Below, in pieces: positions 45,935 through 56,689 of a stretch of DNA of 64,000 nt. Position numbers and translations under genes: made by a program. The first letter of the stretch is position 1, and each line of letters begins with the position of its first letter. The notes below the pieces were generated by a model. That model saw only the letters and a program-made list of their open reading frames with translations. It was not told the DNA's origin and searched no databases. Source of the stretch: Chamaecrista fasciculata (lineage: Eukaryota; Streptophyta; Magnoliopsida; Fabales; Fabaceae); assembly GCA_003254925.1 (NCBI GenBank), contig QANZ01046675.1:100900-164899 (forward strand), written 5' to 3'.

Positions 45935-46531
45935 GGTCAAAATCTCTTTTTGATCCCTGAACTATAGAGTGAATTCTGTTATAATCCCTTAACTATTTTT
46001 CATTCTTTTTTTGCCCTTACCGTTAGTCTCAACTCTCAATCATGATTCAACCGTAATCTTTGAGATAAACACCTGACTTGGACAATTTCTCTCTTATATA
46101 GTCTTAGTAAATAATTTGGTATAGACAGAAAGTATAACGTTTCCTCTTAGAAAAAAAAAAATTAACCACAAATTTATATCCATCTTGTTAATAAGAAAAA
46201 AAAATATTTCTCTTTCTATCAACTCACTTATTAGAACATGTATCAGAAAAAAATCGTCTATCTCAACTGTACATATCAAAATATAGTTTTTGACTAATAG
46301 TAAGAAAGGGCGGCCTCCCACTAGGTGGGGTCTAGGGAGGGTCATGATGTACGCAGTTATCCCTGCTTTGCAGAGAGGCTGTTTCCAGGATTTGAACCCA
46401 AACTTTCCATTGCGCCAAGACTCACATAGCAAATGAAAAAAAAATTGAGAATCAAAATGAAACGAAAAAAAGCTTGATGATCAAAATAGAGTGCATCCTA
46501 TAATTCATATACCAAAAATGAGATTTTGACA
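45935..46531. mobile_element. Mutator-like MITE with an Au SINE inserted in it
   Basis: Left GGTCAAAATCTCTTTTTGATCC and right CCAAAAATGAGATTTTGAC are inverted. Interior matches the element at 31659-32177. The SINE at 46305-46419 interrupts the right half, so the MITE is older than the SINE. The right end is about 290 bp upstream of the RTFL start codon. Confidence 0.65.
46305..46419 (-). mobile_element. Au SINE, internally deleted, nested in a MITE
   Basis: Minus strand: CTTGGCGCAATGGAAAG, GGGTTCAAATCCTGGAAACAG, CTCTGCAAAGCAGGG, CTGCGTAC, CCCCACCTAGTGGGAGG and CCTTT end. The segment between the A and B boxes is shorter than in the copy at 27575. Loose flanking similarity only (ACTAATAGTAAG / ACTCACATAGCAA). 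Confidence 0.82.
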
Positions 46532-46702
46532 AGTATTGAATTAAGAAACACAAATTGAAGCCCCACGTTCATTCCCCCTTCCCTTCATCAAATTCTATAC
46601 CCCTGAACCCTGCAAATCCCTCAGTTTTCGAGCCCTCTCCACGTTCACTTCCCTTTTACGCCATTCAGCCAGCCAAAGCGTGTGGGCTTCTGTATAATTA
46701 AT

Positions 46703-46731
46703 TATATATACGCGTTCATCTATATATATAT
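46703..46731 (+). promoter_or_regulatory. Candidate TATA region of the RTFL gene
   Basis: Two TATATATA runs at 46703-46710 and 46721-46730, 90-120 bp upstream of the ATG. They would give a leader of roughly 60-90 nt. Either could be the functional box. Confidence 0.4.
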
Positions 46732-46821
46732 CGCTAGTGTTCCTCGTATTTCCTCAATCCCTTTCACAATTCACTAGTTTTTCTTAGGGTTTTTACAAAT
46801 CTACAAAATCAGAAAGAAACC

Positions 46822-47001
46822 ATGGCTGAGATTCAATACTACAATAATCAGGGAGCGAAGGTACCTGCGAAGAAGAGAAAGGGGTATGGATTTAGCAGCA
46901 AGTGCGCTTCACTCGTGAAGGAGCAGCGAGCTCGTCTCTACATTTTACGGCGATGCGCCACCATGCTTCTCTGTTGGTACATACAAGAAGGAGATGACTG
47001 A
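46822..47001 (+). CDS. RTFL/DVL: RTFL/DVL small polypeptide (ROTUNDIFOLIA4-like)
   Basis: Intronless, 59 aa. RTFL/DVL peptides are plant-specific, plasma-membrane-associated small proteins that restrict cell proliferation along the organ axis when overproduced. The first ATG after the TATA region has the good context AAACCATGG. The N-terminal 20 residues are a variable Lys-rich lead (MAEIQYYNNQ..., KKRKGYG). The family domain covers about residues 27-53: KCASLVKEQRARLYILRRC followed by ATMLLCWY, with the conserved LVKEQRARxYIxRRC core and terminal CW. The tail is IQEGDD. A CTT/CTA-repeat tract follows in the 3' UTR (47055-47090). Easy to miss because of its size. The member number within the family cannot be assigned. 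Confidence 0.93.
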   Translation: MAEIQYYNNQGAKVPAKKRKGYGFSSKCASLVKEQRARLYILRRCATMLLCWYIQEGDD

Positions 47002-47897
47002 AAAATCGAAACCAAATCTCTCCATATATATCAATAACCTAAAACTCCATTCTCGTCTTCCTCTTCTTCTTCTACTACTACTACTACTATCGTTGAACGA
47101 AGATCTTTCTAATTGCTCAGTCGATTTTGGTTTCGATGGGATTCACTAGGGCATTTTGATCTCCTTCCTCGTTAATTTTTTTCTCTGTTTTTGATGACCC
47201 AAATGGAGAAAATCCTAAAGGGTTTTTTTGATGGGGATAGAAGGAGAGGCCTTGTGTATACACCTTCAGGCACTGCTTTTTCATGATCTGGGCGTTAAGA
47301 TTCAAGTCAAGAATGAATGAATACTGTGAAGTGTGAAGCTAGCTAACTGTAACGGAATTACAGAAGCAAAAAAAATGAAATGCTGCATATGAACTTATGA
47401 AGTTGTTAATGAATAATTGCAATTTAGTCCTTCATCTAATAACAATTCACATAGCAATTTTCTTTTTGTCGTATTAATATATAATTATATTTTTTTATAC
47501 AAATATATATATATCATTATCTTTGAATATTTTATTTGCTATCTCTAAATTTATATAGCAAAATAAATTAATAATTCAATCTTGCGAAAAAATATATTTG
47601 GATTTTTTATAACCATAATTAACAATCAAATTGTAAGGGCCACTGGACTTTCAATTTGGGCCAGTAAGCAATTCCACCGTAAAAATAAACTTGAATTGGA
47701 TCTTGGAGATGGAGTGATCAACTCAAGTATGCTCATCTTGAAGTTTTTCCTTTCCCCTCCTCTAATTGATCCTCAAAGCTACATTAACTATTCTTGCTAA
47801 TCAGTAATGATGATGATTATGATAATACAAACTATTTCAATCATGATGTTCTTAACTAACAATATACTAAGTTTAAACGGTGATAAATTTATGTTCG

Positions 47898-48263
47898 AAG
47901 TGTAAATTTGGTAGCATATCTTTTGTTGAGTTCTCAATTTGGTCTTGTATATTTTTTATTGCACTTTTGGTCTCATCTTTGCAAAATGTCTCAATTTTGG
48001 TCTATATCATTTTTTGTCTCATATACAAGTTGCAAAATTGGTCTCATATCTTTATAAAAGGATCATCATTTACTTGATCATTTTGTAAAGATATGAGACC
48101 ACTTCTACACCTGTCCCAAATATATAAGACTAATTCTGTAATTGACCCAAAGATATGAGACCAAATCTGCAACAAAAAAAGATATAGTACTAAATTGGAA
48201 ACTGACCCAAAGATGTGAGACCAAAAGTGTAACAAAAAAAGATATAAGACCTAATTTACACTT
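47898..48263. mobile_element. TIR MITE with GGTCTCATATCTTT repeats
   Basis: AAGTGTAAATTTGG at the left is inverted at the right (CCTAATTTACACTT on the opposite reading). Internal ATATGAGACCA phrases occur in opposite orientation in the two halves. Exact ends uncertain; no target duplication found. Confidence 0.55.
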
Positions 48264-48644
48264 TGATCTATTGAAAGAGTTAAAACTTCAAATATTTCAC
48301 AACTCGTCATAAAAATATAAATATTGTATATGTAGCAAAAAAGTATTTATGTAATATTATAACCATTAAATATATGTATTTAAAATAATTGTTTTTAAAG
48401 AAAATAGAATAAATTTATAATTGTTATCCCAAAATAAGTAACATAAAAAAAAAGTTTTAAAATACACATTTAATTAATATTTTTAATGAAAGAAGTTAAT
48501 ATTATTCTAAAATTTATGTGGTTATCTTCTAACTTTTATGGATTTATATATGTTTTCAAAGTAACGAAAAATTTAAATAACTTAAACATCCCTCTAAAGT
48601 CTTGAGGGAAAGAAAAGCAACTTAAATTACTCTAAATTTAAAAC

Positions 48645-48797
48645 TAAAGTACTCCCTAAGCTTGAGACAAGTTTTTCATCCATCCAGTTTCATCTCCATT
48701 TTCTGAAGCAAAATCCGTACTAAAGTACTCCCTGAGCTTGAGACAAGTTTTTCATCCATCCCAGTTTCATCTCCAATTTCTGAAGCAAAATCCGTAC
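48645..48797. repeat. Tandem duplication, two units of about 76 bp
   Basis: 48645-48720 and 48721-48797 differ by only a few bases (TAAAGTACTCCCT...AAAATCCGTAC). A recent local duplication; no reading frame spans it. Confidence 0.9.
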
Positions 48798-49845
48798 TTT
48801 TCATATATCGTTAGATTGATAATCAATATAATAAGCACCTAAATACTTCCTTATACAACTATTCAACAAATATTTTCTATCTTTAATGACCTTGTATGAG
48901 TCTTGTAAACTCATAACTGTGGGGACTAAATCAACCCTCAGACTTTTTTTTTTTTGCCTGGTCTCCAAGTTCAAGATTTCGCTGTTAAATATATATTTCA
49001 TTGAATAAGTTTAGATGATAATACAATGAAGATGACACTCATAAATGCTCTATCAAAGTACTTAATACATTTAAAACTCAACTACTCAATCACCTACTTA
49101 ATATAAGAACTCAATACTGACCAAATATAGATTACATATTCATGTTTCTCAATAGGCACCAATTAAATCAGACTTCATCCGTGTCATACATTTGACTATG
49201 ATAGAAAAAGCATCCAATAAAAATAATTATATTTACAAAGTCTCAAATATCAAAATTTTACTTAAACAATAACAAATCGCTCACTACTTAAATTATCTTC
49301 ACATTGGCAACCCAATCATGAATCATCTTTCTTTTATATGATAGCTATAATGAGATCAGATTTCAGACAAATCAACAAATCATGAGATCACAGAATAAGA
49401 CTGATAGATGGGGCAGATGGAAACAAATTTATTCCTGAAACTATGACAGCACTATCCGCCTGTATTAATTAAGAAGACAACATTTGCAAACAAGATAAAT
49501 AAGTGATAAGAGATTACCCAGTATTACACCTAAACTTAAATGAGAAGGATTTGTCTAAGACTCTGATTTTATATTAGAATATTTCCTAGTAAGACCAAAA
49601 GACACCAGAAATAAAAGATACTGAACCTTGTTAGTACAAACTATGGAGGATAAACACAGGAGCAAAGATAAGAGAGGAAAGAGATAAAGGAAAAGAAAAG
49701 GAAAAATGCTAACAATATACAGAGGTTCAAGCTAAAATACAAAAGTAGCCACTTGAAATCTATAACCGGATCTCCAATATGGAAGATATCTCAGAAATAG
49801 TAAGCAACTAGAGCAGTAACACAGGATGTATAGTAATTTTATCTT

Positions 49846-52800
49846 TTATTTATCAATCCAATCCTTGAATAGCAACATCATGTAGAGAGGTACATTTACG
49901 GCTGCAATGACTGTGATCATTCGGAATGTCCGTAACAATCTTAGGATTATAAATGTTGTTATCGATTTGCCTGCTCTAGAAGGTACTCTGGCTACAGGAT
50001 CAAACCCATTGTCTGAAGCCATATCCATATTCACAGAGACATCTTCCTGAGAAGTTTGCTTTCTTGCAGTTGGCCGCATCACAGCATTGCCCCTGACAGC
50101 AGAAGAAAATCTCAGGATATTTAAATTAGGAGTCACACAAAGAAGAATAAGATAGGCTACGCCCCCCAAGGAAATACTACATTTTCTTGGGGTTGAATTG
50201 CCAACATTAACCAACGTGAGGTTGGTCACTTGGTCTGAGTGATAAGCAACTTAAGATCACTTAAACAAGATTCTCAGATCAAGATCTTTTATCATAGTCA
50301 GGTGCGCAACATAGGTCGAGTCCGGATTAATCAAGAAGCCCTGTATACTGGGCAGGCAACGAAAAGAAAAAAAATTGCCAACATTGTGATTTACATAGTA
50401 ATAATAGAGATTACCTTTCCCCTAAACTGCATTCACTTGAATTTACAACAGATGCTTTCACAGGTTTCTTTACAAGATGCATTGATCCTTCTGCATCCCA
50501 CATCATCTCATATTCATAGTTAGCGTCCTCATCTTTCACTTTTGTTTCACCACTGAACAAGGCACTGGTTATTAGTTGTCTACTATAGCCCACTAGGTTC
50601 CAACATTGATGCCAAAGACTTGTGCTACTTGTTGGCCAGAGTAAGATGGCAAGAAGGGTAAGAACAAATAGCACTATGTACCTGGCATTTGCAGCCACAT
50701 CGAAATCACTAAAAAAAAACTGCCTTACGAGGAGGTATAATTATATTAACATTATTATCAGTGTTTAGAGGTACCATATGTAAATGTGTGTTTGCGTTGG
50801 AAGAAAACATAGGTGAGTCAACAAGTCATCTTCTGGAGTGGAAGCATTTGGAAGAGTTGAGTTACGAACCGATAGTAGCATGAAAGAAGGATGCAAGTTT
50901 CCTTGTTGCCAACTTATAGTACCTAGAGTTTGCTGCACATTACTGTCAATTTAACTGTCACTTCCATCAAGAAGAACATATTGCAGAGAATATCGGTTCT
51001 TACCTCCTTGACTGGCCCAAAATTTGATTGATGAGTAATGGTGCACTGATCGTGGTCATGACCAGATAAAACAAGTTTCTGCAGAATTATGAATTGTCAG
51101 TGACAACTTTTTCTCCATTTCCCTGTATTCTCAATTATCTTGTTTCTATTTCCAGTTATCTTCACTGAAGAAATACTTTCATAATGAAAAAAGACTCAAG
51201 CGATTATATCACCACATAATAAGGTTTTTAAAAAATGCATACAAGATATAGAATGAGCAGCCCACCATAAACGTGGCACAAATTGCATCGGTGATGATTT
51301 CTGACAATTTAGGTTGTGTGGTGGCTGTAGGGGTATTTATTTGCAATTTTTCAAATGGGGAAGGCCAGAAGGGTGGAAAATTATCAGGAATTGAGAGTAC
51401 TGGCCTCTCAAGCTACATTACTGTGTGTTTTCTAATGTTCTGTGCGTTGTATCAGACCTATCCTGCTATTGAGAGATGGTATTATGCTATGTTTCTATGA
51501 TCAATAACAATATAGCAGAGGGTTCTACCAGTGACTTCCAAATCAGGGTGGAGTAATCAAGCACAGCACAGTAGACCAAAAAGTAGATAGATAACTCACT
51601 GGTTTGATCAGGTCCATTAAGGTTTTTGATGAATCCTCGGAAACAAAATTCTGATACCTGTATGATTGAATAAACTGTCAACCAAATCCTCGTGATACAT
51701 TCATGCAATCGTGATGCTTCTTGCATGGCTCTTTTGAGATAAGTAACTCACCTTATATCATTTTCAGATGAAGTACGGGAAACCCTCTGAACATATTTAA
51801 AGAAAGACATTAGTAATTATAAGACCCCGCAACTGAAAAAACATTCAGACACAATCCACTACACTATAGCAAAACTCAAAGCCATAAACATACCATATGC
51901 TTACTAAAGAGTCAAACCTCAAAAAACTGAAAAAGACTCTACCTGATTGATAACTGGGGAACTGCGTTGAGGACCACAGTAAGTGCCATCGGGTCGATAT
52001 AAGGGAATGTGTGTCAATAAAACTCTAGGATGCACTTTATCATCTAGAAAAGTACCAAAGAAATATAGGTTATAATAGGTCATATGCTCCATCCTGAGAA
52101 AGTACTAGAATATAGGAGAATTTTTACCGACTGAGACATTCTTCACAAATTCCCATGCTTCAGAAGCCAGATGCTTTTTTGGATTGGCTGTAAAAAACAC
52201 AATGACTTCAGCAGTTGCAGTTATTAAAAATCTTCAAGCACGCATTTATACTAATAGAATCTCATTCAAATTTACATGACTTTACATTAAGTGTGTCAAA
52301 CAATTAAACAGTTGAATTACAAGTTCAGATCTCAGAGAAAAGTATAGAATATTAACACAACTTCTCAACCAAAATCAAGTGATGGTACTGTATAATAACT
52401 AATTCATTCCGAAAGATAAAAATAATTCAATTTGCAGTATGAAAGCAGAAAAGGTTAAACTTGACCACTAGGTCAAGTTAATAGAAAAGTCCATTATTCC
52501 AAAAGTTCAAAATGATAAGAGAAAGCGCCCAGGAAACGGTTTTGACTAATGTCTCTGACAGACATTAAAATTATGAATCTTATTTAGCAGACTAATATAT
52601 AAAACATGAAAGATAATATTTTAAAGCTAGATTAAAGATTAGTTTACCATCCAATGTTTGTGCATCAATAGCAATAAAATCTACATTTCCGATCTCAAAA
52701 TGAAAATTCCTGATTCCAAATGTTTCTTCGTAGCGTTGGATAACCTATGATTTCACCAATGAAATGAGATAAGTTTATAAGCAAACAAGAAAACAAGGAA

Positions 52801-55800
52801 GAGAGTGAAATCATAACAAAGTGCCAAAAAAAAAAAGACACAAACTCGTACCTGTGGCATTTGAGAATTAACAAATTCATAGCCAATATCATGGTTCCCA
52901 GGAATGTAGTAGACTTGCTTGTCATCATATTTTCCTTGTTCATTCAAACCGAATATATGTTTAAATCGACTGAAAGATTTCTGCCATCTGCCCATCCAAA
53001 GATTGTGAAAAGGTTACATATTAAGAAATTGAGCGTACATAATGGCGATACAGTATAAGAAAACTGTGATAAATGACTATTGATAAACAGCATGTAGTAA
53101 TGACAACATTAAAAATTTAATGAAATATATATTTGTGAAGTTACAATACATATACATATAATTTCTTTTTATTATTTTGGTGTGTGCTGTGCGCATATAT
53201 TATACTATTTGATAGTAATGCTCAAGTCTCCAACAAGAAGCATGTCATGTTGTCAAAATGCTTACATTTAGATGGGATGCTAAGTCCACTTCACATGGAA
53301 AAGACTAAGTAAAAGATCGACCAAGAACAGAAATGCAGCAAACTTACTAAAATATGTTGGAAGAAAATTTGATAAGTAGAAATATTTATGTTCAGTACTT
53401 ACTCTTCATCTGTTAAGTAAGGACCTCCATCAAAGTAATCACCTAAAAACAATATGACATCAGGTTTGAAAGGTAGGACAGATGCAAAGAATGATCTCCG
53501 CATGTTCAGATCAGTATAAAATTCTGCAATCTCCAGCGCCAGTGATTCTGGAGGAAGATTAAGTGAAGTTTTATCCATCAGCTGTTGATGTTAAAAATCT
53601 CACATCAGAATAGAAAAGAAATGCACATATGAAAACAAAATATAGATTTGGATAGGTAGGCATGTGCAACTATATACTTTCACGAACATGTCTATGTCTG
53701 CAAGCTCACCTGTGGATCCGCAATTACAGCAACTTTTACATAACCATCTTTATAAGTCCCACTATCTGACTCAACCTGATGTAAAGGAATTGTTGATTAA
53801 ACTCAGAAAATCAGATTTATGCATAACAAGACCAGTTCTAAAAATTGACAATGTTCACATTTTCAGAGCCAGCAAAATCTTTAATTTTCTTTGGAAAATC
53901 CAATAATTTGAAAATTATTCAGTCAAAAGCAGAACAGTTCTGACGTCTAATTGTGCTTTCCTCTTCCTTTTCAACAGATCAACGCTCTAGCTGCATGGTA
54001 ATAATATCTAAGCCAACAAGACCCAACCCAACACTTCTGTACTCTGTGTTACTCCTAATATTACATAATATGTTCACATGAAATGTAAAAAACACTACCT
54101 CAACTTTGACCCCCATTGAACAAAAACACTCTCTAGTCATAAACTATTGCAATACAGCCCCTATGATTAGTGAGGCAAGAGTAGAATTTACCCTTCTAAA
54201 ATATAGTCGAATTATAATATTGGTACTAGAACTTTAAAACATAGCACTTTGCCCTTCAAACTATAAAAAGTGTGGAAAAAATTATCAATCTATTAACTTT
54301 TAAATCTAACAAACACGTGATGAATAGAAGTCAATTTTTATCATTTAGGAATCAGCTTCTGCTATCTGTTTGGACATAATCAAGAATATTGGTTTAATGT
54401 CAACTTTTGTTAATATCATTTTTAAAAAAGCTTCCTTTTTTCATAAAACAAATATAATAAGTCAACTTTTGAAATTCTAAAAATCAAATTCCATTTAGTA
54501 GGTAAGTATTAAATGTAAATTTAGCAAATGATTAGCTGTTTCACTTTTTTCTTTTAGTTCTTGGAATTATGTTTAAAAGTTCAAGTAACAGTGTTGTACT
54601 CGAGCTATAGTTCAGTGGGCAAAATGTACTTCCCCATACAGTAATCATGCAAATAATGAGCAAAGGTTTAATTGTTATTTGATTTAGAAAAAGCACATAA
54701 AATAAAAATCTCGGAACCTTATGAGCAATCAAAGCAACTAAAAATACTTTATTAAATAGAACAATAAGAATTTGTTGATTTTTTTTTTTTGGCCTGGAAT
54801 TTGTTGATATATATTATAGTTAAGTTTTAATAAGATTGTAACTTTATTCTGTAGTAAATCACTCAGCAAAACAGTTTTTTCTATCAATTTGGACTAGAAG
54901 TAAACAGAATAGGCCACATTGAAAGGAATGAATCTTCTAGGGATGTGACTGTTTACAGCAGTAGAATCAGAAAAATGAGAAACTCTAGAAGCCATATTAA
55001 TACATTGATCAAAACCAAAGAGTTGTTTCCTACATTTTACTGTTTTTCCAACATAGAATGTTAATTGCAATGTTTGATAATCGATATTTCAGCCAATAAC
55101 GTCACTATGTATATATATATTTTTGAATATGTTGTCAAAAAGTGATAGAATCAGATTGCCTTAAGATCAAGTAGTTTATATGCTTCAAATTCAGAGATGA
55201 GCCACGAGACTCTTGAAGCTACTTGTATAAAAAAAAAAGGGAAAGTCCCCATGCCTTCACTCCAGTTTTCAGACCTTACATTAAAGGGATTCCAAATAAA
55301 TCTTTCAAAAGATATTAGCGTTCTAAAACTGAATTACTAAACAAGAACATAGATGCCACTATGCCAGCATTTACTATATATATATAAAAAATAAAAACAG
55401 GAGAGAAAATGCCCCTCTTGCAAGGAAAGACCCAAATAACAAGTATTGCAATGAGTTGTATGCCAAATTACTAGATTAATGAATTTAAGATTAGAAATGC
55501 TAAATAGCTGGGGGTTCTTAAACGTCATAATACAAAGCACCCCATCAATTCCCTAATAGCTTTAATATAGTCATACAGCCATATATTAAAACTATACGCT
55601 ATAGCAGCTAAGGTTCATCATCAAACTCCATTACAATTGCTACTTCGAAATGTCATAAATTAACTCTGAAATTTCAGGGGCAACGGCGCAAAATATACAA
55701 ATTCAAAGCCCGAAAGTGAGAAAAATCTTGAAAGTTAAAGAGATACCGTGAAATTAGAAGAGGAGGAGGAGCGAAGAAGATGAGGCCAGGAACAAGTGAA

Positions 55801-55893
55801 TAGAGAAGGAAGCCAATAAGCAAACATCTCGCCGTAAAGCAAGGTTAAAGCCCATGCTATACATAGAAGCAGAGTCAACTCCTGCTGCTTCAT
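49846..55893 (-). CDS. MPPE1-like: Cdc1/PGAP5 (MPPE1)-like membrane metallophosphoesterase
   Basis: Calcineurin-like phosphoesterase. Relatives (human PGAP5/MPPE1, yeast Cdc1/Ted1) trim ethanolamine-phosphate from GPI anchors in the ER. Exons in transcript order: 55747-55893, 53710-53775, 53403-53581, 52852-52987, 52648-52744, 52128-52187, 51943-52043, 51752-51786, 51600-51657, 51004-51078, 50775-50932, 50415-50681, 49846-50092; 1626 nt, 541 aa, all GT-AG and in phase. Metal-binding blocks: VAVIADPQ (64-71), GDYFDGG (118-124), GNHD (161-164), LLTHIPLYR (237-245), GHDHD (299-303). An N-terminal membrane segment (about 6-28) and two C-terminal ones (about 372-386 and 518-536) fit a lumenal catalytic domain. 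The last intron contains a SINE. The GPI role in plants is inferred from family. Confidence 0.93.
50209..50372 (+). mobile_element. tRNA-derived SINE in the last intron of the phosphoesterase gene
   Basis: GAGGTTGGTCACTTGGTCTG (A-box region), GGTCGAGTCCGG (B-box region), poly-A end (GAAAAGAAAAAAAA). Flanked by AATTGCCAACATT at 50196-50208 and 50373-50385, a perfect 13-bp duplication. The head resembles the SINE at 33469-33606. Antisense to the gene. Confidence 0.85.
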
Positions 55894-56459
55894 CTTCTCG
55901 CCGCCGTTCTACTTTTCACTCTGATTCTCGAATCTGATGATGAATCCACTGTATTTCTTGGTTCGGATCTCTCTGGTGAAGATGAAGAAAGGAAGAAAAG
56001 TATGATGTATTACGAGAGCATTACGACTTAAGTGAGCTAAATAATTGGCAAAAGTATTAATTAATTTCGTTGGAAACATTATATCATTCTCAATTTCATC
56101 TTTATTTTTTTACGGTAAATTTTATCTCAATGTTTAATATTTTTGTCAAATTTATCTTTTGCTCTTATAATAATTAAATATTAATGATAGAATCTACGTA
56201 GTTAATAATATGTAAGTATAAAATTGATAAAAAAAAATTTCAAATCCTAACTCATATTAAAAACAGAATGTAATGTTATGTTAATTTATTAAAAAAAGTA
56301 AGTCAAATGACAAAATTGAACAAAATATAAAATATTGAGGTGAAATTAACAATAAAAAAATATTAAAGACAAAGTTGACAATTAATGTAAAATTTGGAGA
56401 TAAAATTAGTATTTTATTCAAATTTTAAAATATCATTTTAATCTTTAAATTACAAAGTG
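55894..56459. other. Promoter side of the phosphoesterase gene with a decayed MITE
   Basis: About 56047-56425 resembles the GGCAAAAG...TTTTGCC MITE family (GGCAAAAGTATTAATTAATTTCG at left, GATAAAATTAGTATTTTATTC at right), decayed and without a target duplication. No TATA box could be chosen with confidence. Confidence 0.4.
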
Positions 56460-56478
56460 AATAATGTAGCTATTATTT

Positions 56479-56666
56479 TTTTTTATAAGCTAAAGTTTAG
56501 GTGAGTTGGGTCCTGGGAGCTCACCAAGGCCAGGGCAAGCCTCAAGGCTCTATGAGCGCTTACAGATTGCCTACCAACAAGGCCCTTACATCGACAGTGA
56601 GATTCGAATTCATGACCTTGTGGGTTATGAGTTGACTCCTTACCAACTAGACCAACCTTTGTTGGC
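56479..56666 (-). mobile_element. tRNA-derived SINE, full length
   Basis: Minus strand: AAGGTTGGTCTAGTTGGTAAG, CAAGGTCATGAATTCGAATC, body to GACCCAACTCACCTAAAC, then an A-rich tail. The duplication AATAATGTAGCTATTATTT (56460-56478) / AATAATGTGGCTATTATTT (56667-56685) matches 18/19. Same family as 43265-43381. Confidence 0.9.
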
Positions 56667-56689
56667 AATAATGTGGCTATTATTTGTAA

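Larger units (their letters stand above)
47002..49845. other. 3' flank of RTFL and intergenic repeats, no gene seen
   Basis: The first few hundred bases are probably the RTFL 3' UTR. Beyond it are a MITE at about 47898-48263 and a tandem duplication at 48645-48797, otherwise AT-rich. The right edge is the 3' flank of the minus-strand phosphoesterase gene. Confidence 0.4.

Noticed and set aside
48645..48797. Candidate coding repeat from the tandem 76-bp units
   Set aside because: 76-77 bp is not a multiple of three across both units, and all frames contain stops.
50239..50523. 94-codon plus-strand frame
   Set aside because: Covers the SINE and the antisense of phosphoesterase exon 12; no independent support.
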